From assembly GCA_021442155.1 (NCBI GenBank), contig CM038228.1, positions 83,902,114 through 83,966,113 of the forward strand: 64,000 bases of DNA, in the 5' to 3' direction. Below are positions 37,061-48,824 of this stretch, piece after piece. This DNA comes from Cymbidium sinense. Taxonomy: Eukaryota; Streptophyta; Magnoliopsida; Asparagales; Orchidaceae. The notes beneath the pieces were generated by a model that made no database searches, was not told where the DNA came from, and saw nothing but the letters and a program-made list of their open reading frames with translations. Position 1 is the stretch's first letter. Every line of letters starts with the position of its first letter. A program made the translations under genes and the position numbers.

Positions 37061-38320
37061 AATGTTGAATTTGCATCGGCTGCTAACTTCAAACATCAAA
37101 CACTGGTTGCCTCAGTGTGCCACGTGATTACTTACATACGCCGATCTTCTGCCATTTCCAATCTATGGGTCTCATAGACAACGTTACCCATTACGCCATG
37201 TAAGCACCTGCGAGCAGTAAAGAATGTGTACCCATGGACAGTAGCATGATTAGTTTTGTAAATATGTCTGCATAGATGAATTCTATGCAATGCGGTGATT
37301 ACCGTTGGGATTTTCGCGGACGGCTGATCTCTCACTCGCATAAAACAATTTGCGAGCATGAAATATTATCTAAGATCCAAGTCTGATATTCTTCACAAAT
37401 ATATGTCCTCAATTTTAAAAATATTTTCTCAATCTTGTATGATTAAATATAAGGTCTAAATTTCTCTTGTCACCATATTAGCGAAATTAAATTTTATCAA
37501 ATCTAAAAAAAATTATAAAATTGATCCGAATACAAAAATACTATTTGGATCGGTTCGGATTTTAGTTTTTTATTCTTTTTTAAAGTTATATTAAAATTAA
37601 AAACACATACTGCTCCCTTAAATTCACCATTTTTTGGAAGAAGCACTCGAAGACGTGCAGGTTACATGGGGGGACCCTGCTCGTCCACTGGGCAAGTGTG
37701 CAAACCCTTGGACATATTACTTAGAACTAAGGGTCATAAATAACTCTGCTAACGATTGACTATGATCAAAAGCTCTACATTAAGCGTTGGAACTTATATA
37801 AAATTTCTTACGATAAATAGTTAATTGTGATTATATATAATTTATAACCATTTGAATCTTAATTTTATTAAATTTATAGTCAAAATGAATATTTTGATGA
37901 GACAAATTTAACAGCAATAAAATGAGCAAAATTAGGTAATAAAATGTATACTTAGAAATTTCATGACATGGCTTAAAGGACAAAATAATTTTCAAATTTT
38001 GTATTCTTAAAATTAAAATAAGTGTCTCGATAAAATCAAAAAATCTAACATGCCCAAAATCACTCATTTTTAACATTATAAGGTAGTTGTATTCATTAAA
38101 AAAATACTGTAAGACCAAGAGGATCATAACAAATGGTTTAATAGGGTGTTTAAATATTTTAGTAAAAATAACTAAAAGGTTACAGTAAAAAAATATAAAT
38201 AGACACATTTTTCACATAAAAGTAATCTAGAATAAAAAAGAACTTTAAATCTTCAAAATCTTACATCTTTGCCCGATGATCTCTGACCTTTAACGTGAAC
38301 TTTTTCACCGCGAATAGATA

Positions 38321-38324
<4 letters not shown>
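37061..38324. other. No recognised gene
   Basis: 37080-37370 is less A+T-rich and has a minus-strand frame of 75 codons (37132-37359) of unknown kind. 37800-38220 is A+T-rich with a 125-codon minus-strand frame (37831-38208) of phenylalanine/isoleucine-rich composition, which I take as chance. Confidence 0.5.

Positions 38325-38398
<74 letters not shown>
38325..38398. repeat. (TA)n microsatellite
   Basis: About 37 TA units. Confidence 0.97.
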
Positions 38399-38401
<3 letters not shown>

Positions 38402-39012
38402 GGTTATTCGATGTTCAACAAAAATGGCCAGCTCTTTAAATTCGGGCCGTTTGGTTTCTCAATTCCTTAAAATGCGCGTTATTAGACCACTCGATTTTTT
38501 AGACTGCATGAGTGCCAATAGTCTTAATTGATATATTTCGATGTTTCAAGCCTGACGGCGCAATCAATTTCACGAACGGAGGTCATTTGGTTTGCGTCGA
38601 CGCCTCTTGACCTTGATATATGTACCGAGCGTTGACGACTCGATTGCTTGATCGATTGATCATCATGTTGTGCAATATTTATATTCTGACTAGTTTTGAT
38701 GTTCTGAACGTGATTGCAAAGTCCGTTCGTCGATCGGAGGTCATTTGGGTTGGTTTTGGCGATGTACTCAACTCGATTTCGCGTTCCATCGACATTTGCA
38801 TGGCTCGTTAATTGGCGTGGATAGTCTCATTTTGTAGTATTTAACGCGTTTTAAACGGCAAACAATTTTGTCCCATAATGCAACGATCCGCAGATAGCAC
38901 GTCATATTCATTCGTCCAATCAAGTCACATTATTGAATGCCAAGTCAAGTTAAATGACCGGAGAAAGTAACCTAACAATAATGCCACGTCATATTTTAAG
39001 TTACTTTACATC

Positions 39013-39015
<3 letters not shown>
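38399..39015. other. CpG-containing segment between two (TA)n tracts
   Basis: About 617 bases with many CGs, unlike its surroundings. Two copies of the phrase GGAGGTCATTTGGKTTG lie at about 38578 and 38736. A 63-codon plus frame (38620-38811) has no match. Confidence 0.45.

Positions 39016-39100
<85 letters not shown>
39016..39100. repeat. (TA)n microsatellite
   Basis: About 42 TA units. Confidence 0.97.
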
Positions 39101-39104
<4 letters not shown>

Positions 39105-39406
39105 AATGTGTCATTTGTCCCTAAAATCATATAGAGATCTTAAACTGGAAATATCTAGTATAATAATTTTTAGAAGGTGTTGATGATTTCATTAAATCAC
39201 TAAATTTTTTGGGGTCTATTCATGACACAAAGTGTTGATATAGAACTCCTTACTCATTAAAGAGTTTTGTAAAATTAAAATTTTTGACATTATTAGATTT
39301 AAAAGATATAATCTTATCTTTAAATCAAGTAGCAACAATATTTAAGAATATAAGTTTAAAGATAAATACATCTATTTTATTTTTGAACAAGAAGATACAT
39401 TATTAG

Positions 39407-40160
39407 TCTAGAAAATGTGGTAGAGTAAAAGTTCTTTAGCTTTTTTGGGGAATCCACTATTTAAAATGAACAATAAAACTCGACACGTGGAAAACCTCAA
39501 AAGAGGGAAAACCACGCTAGCCCGATAAAAGCTTCCACTATGTATCTGTTTGAGTACAAGATCTTCCTCAAGGGATTACAAAATATATGAAAGGACATGA
39601 TTCGAATGCTTGACAATGTTGGCGATGATGTTACGGCGATGTTGGCGACAATGTTGGACGATGTTGTGATGATGTCAGCGATAGTGGTCATGATGATGGC
39701 CAATGGTCAACGGTAGGATCGGTGGCGGTGATGGCGGCGGCATTGGTTGACAAGTGGTGCGATTATTGCACGGAGGATCTTTAGAGCTCTCTCCTCTCTC
39801 TTCCTCCCTTCTCCTTCACTTGGCCTCCCCTCATATGAGGAATGAGGCTATTTATAGATTGGAGGAGTGGCATCTCTGTAAATCCAATACCACTCCACTT
39901 CATCGGCTCAAATGATCCTGATCATATGATGTATTTCGTGCATTTGAATGCTCAAATGAAGTCAATTGTAAGATCTTTGGCTTGTTGGAATTGGCTCGTC
40001 GAGGCCTCGATTTGACTATAAACACTCCATATTTGAGCTTTTAGGAATTTTCTCAAAGTTTCCAATGATATTTTAAGTGCTTGATCTCACCAGTTTCAAT
40101 TCGATTGCATTTCGCATCAAGATTCGTGCTTCGACTAGAGAAATTTTCAGGGTCATATCA
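39407..40160 (+). repeat. 5' LTR of copy B
   Basis: Aligns with 44022-44681 and with 11370-12142. A TATA-like CTATTTATAG is at 39848-39857. The first bases (TCTAGAAAATG) differ from the expected TG start. Confidence 0.78.
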
Positions 40161-40365
40161 GTTGCCTCCCTATTTTTGGATGATATTATCTCAATCATCA
40201 AAATATATGCCAAATACTTCAAAATAGCAAATTCTTCAACGAAATCTGTGGTCCATTAACCACATTTTGATGAGCAATTTTTATGTAAGCACAAGATTAT
40301 GACTATGGAAGTGCAACATGAGTGTAAGTATCTTGTGGTGAGATTTGAGGTTCGGACCCATCTAG

Positions 40366-40554
40366 GTGGAAGCGGAGCTTCATGTAGCAGATGCGTTGAA
40401 GCGCGATGGCAGCCTTGATGTACCTTTTCGCCAAGACGCATTGACCTCGGCATTCGCCAGACTGAGCACAATGAATCTGAGAATTCGGTGGTCGGTGTAT
40501 GGCGAAATGAATCATTTGGCGTCGAGGCGAATAAATCTTGAAATGATTAATTAA
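40366..40554 (+). pseudogene. Ty3/gypsy pol scrap (RNase H-integrase linker)
   Basis: The open stretch contains VADALKRDGSLDVPF followed by LTSAFARLSTMNLRIR. Plant gypsy polyproteins have NVVADALSRK at the end of RNase H followed by such a linker. Only about 35 residues are recognisable and no catalytic part is left. It shows the orientation (plus) and ancestry of the element. Confidence 0.7.
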
Positions 40555-40839
40555 TGTGATTCGCGGCCACACCGTCTGCATCTTGGTCGGCGGTTGCGCT
40601 TAATACATGTCTGAGGCCTTGGTGGCATTCTTACTTCATGAAGCCATCTTGATGCCCACGTCTGAAGCTGTAAAAGCCTTCCAGCGTCTGGGCTAAGCTG
40701 GGCTTGTATGAACTAGGCCCCAGACTCGAATCGGTTTTGGTTCCAGGCGGTTCCGGTTTTAGGCGATTTTACCTTTTGCTGGTCTATAAAACCAAGCTAA
40801 GGAGAAGGCACCTTCTCTTCTCCTTTAGAGAAGGTCGTT

Positions 40840-41350
40840 TGGAGGCGATCAAGGCCCATGGTACTTACGTCGTTGTTCCGGTTTTCCCTCAAAGCGTTGC
40901 CCAGACGACCGTCCGGGTTTGGAGCGATCAAGAGCTACGTCATTGTTCGGTTTCCCTCGAAGAGGCATCAACCGCTGGACCGTCCGGGTTTGGAGGCGAT
41001 CAAGACCCACGGTACTTAAGTCGTTGTTCCGGTTTTCCCTCGAAGAGCGTTGCGACCTTGTGAACCATTTGAAGCGTCAAGACCCGCGGTACTACGTTGT
41101 TGTTCGGTTTTCCTCGGCGGCCTTGTAACCGTCCGGGTTTGGGCGATCAAGACCCATGCTTACGTCGTTGTTCGGTTTTCCCTCGAAGAGCGTGCCCGCT
41201 GGCGGCCGTCGGGTTTGGAAGCGATCAGACCTACTTACATGTTCGTTTTCCCTCGAAAGAGCGTGCGGCCACCGGTTTTGAGCGATCAAGACCACTACAC
41301 GTCGTTGTTTTTCCCCGAAGAGCGTTCTCGCCCAGCGGTGCGTCAGTTTG
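40840..41350. repeat. Minisatellite 1 of copy B, ~75-80-bp unit, about 7 copies
   Basis: Units contain GATCAAGACCCACGGTACTT, ACGTCGTTGTTCCGGTTTTC, CCTCGAAGAGCGTTGC and GACCGTCCGGGTTTGGAGGC, starting near 40847, 40927, 40998, 41077, 41146, 41221 and 41284. It is related to the copy A array but has diverged in sequence. The overlapping arginine-rich frames (40704-41439) are by-products. Confidence 0.85.
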
Positions 41351-41745
41351 GAGGCGATAATCAGAATACAATGGTGGTGGCGGAGGTATGGCGATGGTAT
41401 GGCGGTGGCAAAAGCGGTGGTTGAGGTCGGTATCTGCAAGCGGCGATGGTCACGGTGCAGCTATCGTTAGTTAGCGAATGACCGGCGACGATGGTGATGA
41501 CCTCGAAGGTTGGCGGCATTAAGCGGTAATCAGCCGATACGATAAGAATCGGCAATGGCCGGCGATAAGTGTGGCGGCCAGCAGTTACGATGGTGTAGCA
41601 GCATATCGGCTCGGCCGTCTAGTCAGCGAATGACTTTGACGATGGTGGTACCAGATTAGCAATGGTTGGCGGCGGACAACGGCGGTAGTCGGCGGCGATC
41701 GCGAAAAGACGCGATGCCGCCCGACGGCAGTGGTTGGCCGGCGAT
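41351..41745. other. G+C-rich low-complexity segment
   Basis: Rich in GGCGRT, GGTGGT and GGCGGC words (for example TGGTGGTGGCGGAGG, GGCGGCGGACAACGGCGG). It is similar in style to the GGCGATG-rich part of the LTRs. No supported frame. Confidence 0.6.
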
Positions 41746-43645
41746 CTTTGACTTATCCGAGGTTGTTTGTCAGAGTGTGACTCGATGGCGTTAACCTGTA
41801 TGGAAGGGGTCGAATTGAATCCGCTGAGGACTTATCCGAGGTTGTTTGTCAGAGTGTGACTCGATGGCGTTAACCTGTCTGGAAGGGGTCGAATTGAATC
41901 CGCTGAGGATTTTTGACCTATCTGAGGTTGTTTGTCAGAGTGTTTGCTCGATAGCGTTAATCTGTATGGAAGGGGTCGAATTGAATCCGAATTTTGACTA
42001 TCGAGGTTGTTGTCGAGTGTTACCGATGGCGTTAACGATGGCGTTATGGGAAGGTTGAATTGAATCCCGGATTTTGTCCCATCAGGTTGTCTCGGTGTGA
42101 CTTCGATGGATTAACATTAAGAGTCAGTGAATCCATTGGTGTGACTTCAGGAGTTGTTCCCGTGATGTAGACGTTATGTGTAGATTAGAGGATTTTGACA
42201 TAGTGTTGCAGATGGCGTTAACAACTGTATGGAAGGTCGAATCCGCGAGATTTTGACCTATCGAGGTTGTTTGTCGAGTGTTGCAGGCGTTAACATTTGT
42301 GTAGAAGAGGTTGGGTGAATCCACGAGGATTTTTTGTCAGGAGTTGTTCGAGTGTGGCGATGCTTTGTATGGAAGAGGTTGAATTGAGATCCGTTGAGGA
42401 TTTTTATTATCAGGTTGTTTGTCGAGTCTTTACCGATGGCGTTAACATGGAAGAGGTTGAATTGAATCGGCGAGGGACCCCGGTTTGTTGAGTGTTACGA
42501 TGGCGTTAACTGTATGGAAGAGGTTGAATTGAATCGTTGAGGATTTTGACTATCGAGGTTGTTTGTTTTGATGGCGTTAACTTTGTATGGAAGAGGTTGA
42601 TTGAATCGCGAGATTTTGACCCATCGAGGTTGTTTGTCGAGTGTTATCGATGGCGTTAACTGTGGAAGAGGTTGCATTATCCGTGAGATTTTTTGTCGAG
42701 GTTGTTTGTTAGTGTTACGATGGCGTTAACACTATGGAAGAGGTCAAATTGAATCCGAGATTTTGACTATCAGGGTTGTTTGTCGAGTGTTACAATGGCG
42801 TTAACATATGGAAGAGGTTGAATTGAATCCGAGATTTTGACCCATCGAGGTTGTTTATCGAGTGTTATCCGATGGCATTAACTTGTGTGGAAGAGGTTGT
42901 GAATCCGGCGAGATTTTGACCATCGAGGTTGTTTGTCAGTGTTGCGATGGCGTTAACACTATGGAAGAGGTCGAATTGAATCCGTTGAGATTTTGGACTA
43001 TCCGGTTGTTTGTCAGTGTTGCGATGATGTTAACTGTATGGAAGAGGTTGAATTGAATCCGAGATTTTGACCCATCGAGGTTGTTTGTCGAGTGTTATCG
43101 ATGGCGTTAACTTGTGGAAGAGGTTGCATTGAATCCGAGGATTTTGACCCATCCGAGGTTGTTTGTCGAGTGTTGATGGCGTTAACACTATGGAAGGGGT
43201 TGAATTGAATCCGAGATTTTGACCCATCGAGGTTGTTTGTCAGTGTTATCGATGGCGTTAACTATGTGGAAGAGGTTGCATTGAATCCGGATTTTGATCA
43301 GGTTGTTAGAGTGTTACCGATGCGTTAACAATGTGGAAGAGGTTGCATTGAATCCGGGGATTTTGACCCATCGAGGTTGTTTGTCAGTGTTGCGATGGCG
43401 TTAACTATGGAAGAGGTCGAATTGAATCTGAGGATTTTTGACCTATCAGGTTGTTTGTCGAGTGTTACCCGGCGTTAACTATGGAAGAGGTTGAATTGAA
43501 TCAGAGATTTTTATCGAGGTTGTTTGTGAGTGTTTGCGATGGCGTTAACTTGTGGAAGGGTTGAATTGAATCCGAGTATTTTGACCCATCGAGGTTGTTT
43601 GTCAGTGTTGCGATGTTAACACTATGGAAGAGGTCGAATTGAAAC
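41746..43645. repeat. Minisatellite 2 of copy B, ~75-88-bp unit, roughly 24 copies
   Basis: The unit is the same as at 13145-14010 (GTTGTTTGTC, TCGATGGCGTTAAC, GGAAGAGGTTGAATTGAATC, GATTTTGACCCATC). The first two units (41755-41930) are nearly complete and highly alike. Later ones carry more small deletions, for example CGAGATTTTG for CGCTGAGGATTTTTG. Confidence 0.92.
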
Positions 43646-44021
43646 ATCCGTTTGTGGTTGTAGCCAAAGTTGCTCCTTAACCTTGGTCTCGTTTTTCCAT
43701 GAGTATGAGTGAAAAAATATAATTTGCAAAGTTATATCTCTTCTCAATGTTAAAATATCCTCCAAATTTGACTTGTTTCTTGGGATGGAAATTGATTAGA
43801 TGCTTAACATGGGTGATCTTCTGAGATTGAGAGTTGCCCCAGTTCGAATCGAAGGAACAAAGTTTGATGAATCTTCATTCTTAAACTTGCACTCTTTAAA
43901 AGCTTGAAATGCTCCACCTCGATGGTGGTTTTGATCTTGTTGAGAAACTTGGTCATCATACAAGATGAAATAATGGGAATACTTCCACAGACGGCATTGC
44001 GTGCTAAACCAATTGCGGTAG
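43646..44021 (+). other. Element B sequence between minisatellite 2 and the 3' LTR
   Basis: Its first part corresponds to the end of copy A (TGTGGTTGTAGCCAAAGTTG; GAGATTGAGAGTTGCCCC, compare 14040-14172). No frame is recognised. It would hold the polypurine tract, but none is obvious. Confidence 0.55.
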
Positions 44022-44681
44022 AGTAAAAGTTTAGCTTCTTTGTCAACACACAGTATTTAAAAGTGAACAATAAAAACTCATGGAAAATCTCAAAAGAAAT
44101 AAAAAGCTTCCACTATGTATCTATTTACAAGATCTTCAAATAAAGAGATGACAAATGAAGAGTAATAATGGCAACGATGTTGCAACATGTTAGGGTCAGT
44201 AGTGGGTGATGATGCAGCAGTGGTAACAAAAATCAGTGGTACCACGTGGTAACAACGATCTAGAGGATCTCTCTCTCTCTCTTGCTTGGCCTCCCTTCTC
44301 CTTAACTTGGCCTCCCCCTCATATGAGGAATGAGGGGTTATTTATAGATTGGAGGAGTGGCGTCTCTGTAAATAAATGCAAAACCCATACAACTCCACTT
44401 CATCGGACGGCTCAAAATGATCCCCTTGATCATATGATGTATTTTGTGCATTTGAATGCATAAATAAAGTCGGAATTGTAAGATCTTTGGCTTGTTGGAA
44501 CTGGCTCATCGAGACACTCGATTTGACTATAAACACTACATATTTCAAAGTTTTTTAGGAATTTAACTGATGTCTCAAAGTTTCCAATGATATTTTAAGT
44601 GCTTGATCTCGACCGGTTCAATTTGATTAGCTTGCTTTGCATCAAGATTAGTGCTTGACTAGGAATTTTCAGGTCATATCA
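44022..44681 (+). repeat. 3' LTR of copy B
   Basis: Aligns with 39407-40160 (CTTCCACTATGTATCTAT, CTCATATGAGGAATGAGG, GATTTGACTATAAACACT, TTCAGGTCATATCA). It is shorter in the GGCGATG-type stretch. Confidence 0.8.
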
Positions 44682-45128
44682 CGGATGAAGGAGAGTTAGT
44701 TAACAAGCTGATTCTCGGATGAATTTATATGTTATTGTTTGAGTATAAGAGGGTAATCAGATTTGTAGCATTTATTTTGATCGACTATGATAATTGCAAT
44801 GACTATAAAAGGGAATATCTCAATTATTGCCTTTGTTATTTCTAGTATTTTGGCTTATGATGGTTGTATTCTTAACATTAAATGCCATATCATTGATAAA
44901 ACTTCTACTAATATTTCATTGTCAATAGCTTCGATAGTGTTCTTCTTGAGAGATCAAAGAAGACTCTTTTGATAGATGGTAGAAGATAGATTAATAAGAG
45001 TTGTTCATAAATTTGAGCAAAATAATTGTTGGTTACAATGAAGAAGGACATGGCATACTCCTTGTGATGCATAAATGTGAGTTTTTTCTTGCCCACCCAT
45101 GTTTGTAAGGTGAGACTTTATTATATTA

Positions 45129-45200
45129 TTGGTGGGATTCAAATTCATGATCTTAGCAATAATTATCAAGCCTCTTACTAACCTGACTAATTGACACCCA
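45129..45200 (-). repeat. tRNA-like scrap (pseudo-tRNA or SINE head)
   Basis: The minus strand reads GTGTCAATTAGTCAGGTTAG ... GAATTTGAATCCCACC, with an A-box-like TTAGTCAGGTTAG and a B-box-like GAATTTGAATCCC at tRNA spacing. The acceptor ends do not pair well, so it is not a functional tRNA. Confidence 0.3.
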
Positions 45201-45719
45201 CAAAATGAGAGTTGATTGACTCCTCTATAAGCGCATAAATAGTAACCGACAAGTTAATGTAACGTTGATCACAAGTACTATCAATGCGATTCCTTAATTT
45301 ATAAGTTGAAGAAAGGAGAAGATATAAATTTTTCCTTGGAATTTTAGCTTAGAGTTTTTGGAAATTTTTTTAGGGATTTTAATATAATTTTAGAGTTACT
45401 CTTGTGTGATCTTAGCTATTCTTGTGCTTTATTTGTTACTTCCATTTTAGGATGAACATTGTTTTATCAAATGTATAATGTGTGCCATTTAGATTTTTTG
45501 AGCTTTTGTGGCCATAGAATGTTATACTAAGATGATTGTAGGTATTCAAGCTGCGTTGCCTTTATTTTTCTTAAAACTTGTATTTTAGATCTGCTCACCT
45601 ATTGTTTGTCTGAAAAAAAAGCAATTATGTTAAAATGATCATTTTTCTCATATAATCTATGGTCTTGCTTATAGAAATATTTTTTTGTATGTGTTCTCAA
45701 TTGATCTCAAATAACGAAA

Positions 45720-45795
45720 TACTTTTTTTTTTTGCTAAGATTTGAACATTTGGCCTTCACTAAGGGTCAAAGGCAATACTACTCAATAGGTAGTT
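45720..45795 (-). repeat. Possible SINE 3' end with A tail
   Basis: On the minus strand GTGAAGGCC...GTTCAAATCTTAGC (B-box-like) is followed directly by about a dozen A residues. Too short and degenerate for a family call. Confidence 0.3.
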
Positions 45796-47194
45796 AGAGG
45801 TTACTTGGAGGAGACTAATGATGTGATGATTTTCTTAGATTTTATTTTCAAATGGTTTCCCATTTTCTTGACATCTAGGCATTTGTAAAGTACTTCACAA
45901 TTCAATCAAGTATATGAGTGTAATCAATAGTGATTTGAACAAATATGATTTCAACTCAAAGATAAATTAGGTTAAAATGAGTGATAAAGAAAAGAAGAGC
46001 AATCTAAAGAAATACAATTGAAATTGAGATTTATGATTATTTGGTTGAAATTACATCCATCATCTACTTCCTATGCAACTCTCAAGAAGTTGGCAAGTTT
46101 AGCCTTTGTGAATTGTTGGCAAGAAAGTCTCGTATAAAATCCTTTTTCTTGCATTAGGTAAGGAGAAGCCACTCCTTGTATTTAGCAACGGTGCCTCTCC
46201 TAGTTGTCCCTTGAACTTGGGTTATGCAAAAAGGGGAAGCTATGAGGAAGCTCTTTATTCTTTATAATAATTTCATAGTACAATGTGTACTAAGGAGGTT
46301 GATAAAAGATAAGGTGAATTTCGACTCAAGAAATTCATACTTTCATGCTTTTTAAAATGATTTATAAATGCGAGTTATTTATCTCGTTCCATATGGGCTG
46401 CCAATGTTGGGGTATTTTCAGGATTGATGGGGGCTTAAAATAGCCCAATATAATAGCACTCATTTGTCCGATGTTCCCAATATGTCTATTTTCTACCGCA
46501 AAAATAAACAAGTTGCTCAATTTTTTTATAGATTTTTGTAATAACGTGAGGGTACACATATTTAAGTGTGATACATGTCTAATCATGCCTAACGAAGAAC
46601 CATAACTTATTATTATTTTGATAATTGTATAATTACAGGAGTGACTTTACTTATACGCAGTTTCGCATATTTACATGCTAAATGCTTAGTTTTGCACATC
46701 CCAAAAACAGATGTGCGTGCTATCTAAGGGTATGTGATCATGCAAGGCTTCTTACATATTTAAATGCATCTAAACAAAAATTTCAATAGTTTTGAAAATT
46801 ACAAAATAAATATAATTAAACTTTAGCAAAAACTTAAAACTTTGTGAGCATGTAAAGTTCAGCATATAAGTTTATATAAAACATGATTTTATTATTTGTC
46901 TCAAAAATTGAATTTTTTGCCATAGTTATTTTGAAATTTTCATGCCCTTTTTAAACTTAGTGTTTAATTTAGCCAAGTTTCTTCAACTCTAGTGTATTCA
47001 ACTCTATCAAAAATTACTTTAATTATAATAAACAATATATACATAGTGAGAGCCGAAGTCTTGAGCCATCATATTGAGCATGTGGACTTCCTTGGCCCTT
47101 GTGACCAAACTTCAATTCTAAGATTCTCCAATGGTACATCATCTAGATAAACCATAATATCACACCCAAAATATTTTTGTTATCATTAAAATAA

Positions 47195-48235
47195 ATTTAT
47201 GTTGGTGGTGTAAAGGGATGATGTTATGGTTCATAGGAAGATAAATATTTTATATGTTCAAGAAACTAAATGGTATGGGGAGAAGACCAAGGAGATTGGT
47301 AATTTAGGTTTTAAGCTTTGGTATTCAAGTAAAAGTCGAATTATAAATGATGTGATTATAGATGAAAGTTTGAATAATAATGTTATAAATATTAATAGAT
47401 GTGGAGATAAAATTATAACTTTAAAGATTATTGTTGATACTAAGATTATCAATGTTATAAGTATTTATGGTTCTAAATAGGTTTGGATGTAAGTTTAAAA
47501 GAAAATTTTGGAATGAATTAGAAAGATTAATACAAAAGATACCTCTTGATGAAAAAAATATTTATTGGAGGAGATTAAATGGGCATGTTGGTAGAGTGGT
47601 AGAAGATTTTAAAAGTATTCATGGTGGTTATGAATTTGGAGTGATTAATGAAGAAAGTAAGATTAGATTTTGCTTTTTTATGATTTTGAGTTTTGTAACA
47701 CTTTATTTAAGAAAAGAGATGAACATATTATTATTACTTATAAAATGGATCAAGTAAAATAGATTGATTATTTTGATAAGAAAATAGAGTTTAGATTGTA
47801 AAGATTATAAGGTCATTCCAAGTGAAATTTTAAGTACCCAACATCGATTGTTAGTTCTATATTTTAAGATGAAATATTAGAAGATGAAAAATTAATCAAA
47901 TTATCGTCTTAGAATTAGATGGGGGAACTTAAAGAACACTAATAAAAATATTCTTAAGAGCAAGCTACAAGAGGTTAGAATTTAAGATATTTATAAGGAA
48001 GCTAATGTTATGTTGGACAAATAACAAGTGAAATTAAGCAAACTGCAAAAAATGTGTTGAGAATCAAAAGAAAACTTTTTTAATAAAAATAGTTAGTGAG
48101 TGGTGTGAGAATGTGCAATAAAAGATAAATAAGAAATATTATTATAAACTTGATTTAGATGTAAAATTGAGAGAATTGAGAAAAATATAAAGTGGCATAT
48201 AAAATTCTAAAAAAGTAATATATGATCTAAAAATT
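47195..48235 (+). pseudogene. RTE-like LINE: endonuclease and start of RT region (broken)
   Basis: The enzyme would nick the target DNA for LINE integration. In order I see RKINILYVQETKW (47235; the QETKW catalytic glutamate motif of APE-type endonucleases), LGFKLWYSSKSR, a KLVLG/INVISIYGSK equivalent (47450), after a frameshift KRKFWNELERLIQKIP, RRLNGHVGRVVEDFKSIHGG (family form GDLNGHVG, with the aspartate lost), then QIDYF around 47756 and lysine-rich remnants to 48235. The wording matches the plant LINE proteins often labelled craniofacial-development-protein-2-like. No RT palm motif is seen before it abuts UGT fragment 48245-48292. Confidence 0.83.
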
Positions 48236-48244
48236 TAACTTCTA

Positions 48245-48292
48245 CTGAGAAACAAGGATGACATTCCACACTCTCCTCACAACCTCGCGATA
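48245..48292 (-). pseudogene. UGT pseudogene 2, middle fragment beyond MULE1
   Basis: Minus-strand reading continues the UGT exactly after the MULE1 target site: YREV at the duplication, then VRRVWNVILVSQ and a stop. UGT73-type proteins have HYRE....(A/V)WN(I/V)GPVSL here. The match ends near 48245, next to the LINE relic; the rest of the gene is not found to the left. Confidence 0.82.
48284..48292 (+). repeat. Target-site duplication of MULE1, left
   Basis: CTCGCGATA, identical to 54556-54564; 9 bp is the standard Mutator length. Confidence 0.95.
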
Positions 48293-48480
48293 GGGCATTT
48301 TTTAAAATAAGTATCATTAGAAATGTAATTAGGCAATTAAATACCATTAAAAAAATTTAAAAATAGGTATAGTCGCCCACTAAGTGGGCGACTAGGTAGC
48401 TACGTCGGAATCGACGTGGCATAAAGTTGCCACAGTAATGTGAGCCAGTCGCCCACTTAGTGTGCGATTAGATCTGTAGG
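48293..48480 (+). repeat. MULE1 terminal inverted repeat, left
   Basis: Starts GGGCATTTTTTAAAATAAG and pairs with 54380-54555. It holds GTCGCCCACT and its complement as a near-perfect palindrome with a 1-base centre (48370-48394), then a second, weaker pair (48446-48472). Confidence 0.92.
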
Positions 48481-48824
48481 ATTTACAGGCTAGTCACCCA
48501 CCGGAGATGAAATTTTTTTTTACATTAAGGATTCGCTTTGAGCTCTTATGTTTCTGCTTTAGTTTTAGGTATTCCATTTGCAAGTTTAAAGCCCTTATCA
48601 TAAATTATAGAGATCAACCTTAGAGTCTGCAAGTTTTCATTTAAGTAGATCTAAAACATCTAAGAACAAATAAAAATTGATAGATAAAAACAAAATAGAT
48701 TATTTATAAGTTTTCATTCCAAAAATTGAGTACAATTATTTACATAAATGGATGATCCAGAAATAAAAATAAAATAGATAAGAGCAAATGTAATACAGAC
48801 GCACAAATAAACTATCCTAAACAT

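Larger units (their letters stand above)
39407..44681 (+). mobile_element. Minisatellite-bearing LTR element, copy B (two LTRs)
   Basis: Two direct LTRs (39407-40160, 44022-44681) flank an interior that holds a gypsy pol scrap (40366-40470), minisatellite 1 (40840-41350), a G+C-rich GGYGGC stretch (41351-41745) and minisatellite 2 (41746-43645). Both LTRs end TTTTCAGG(G)TCATATCA. The LTRs contain a TATA-like CTATTTATAG in the same place. I could not find a matching 5-bp duplication (flanks end TATTA and start CGGAT). It is a non-autonomous element; the pol scrap suggests Ty3/gypsy ancestry. Confidence 0.78.
44682..47194. other. A+T-rich DNA without recognised genes
   Basis: Apart from two tRNA-like scraps (45129-45200, 45720-45795), I found no gene, frame or repeat that can be supported. 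Confidence 0.5.

Noticed and set aside
37831..38208. 125-codon minus-strand frame
   Set aside because: Phe/Ile/Leu-rich composition typical of chance frames in A+T-rich DNA; no family resemblance.
40704..41439. Overlapping arginine-rich frames of 87-124 codons on both strands
   Set aside because: By-products of minisatellite 1 and the G+C-rich GGYGGC segment.
41746..43645. CRISPR-like or other spaced repeat array
   Set aside because: Units are contiguous and alike throughout, with no unique spacers, in a plant transposon context; it is a minisatellite.
45129..45200. Functional tRNA gene
   Set aside because: A- and B-box-like words are present, but the acceptor stem does not pair and the B box is degenerate.
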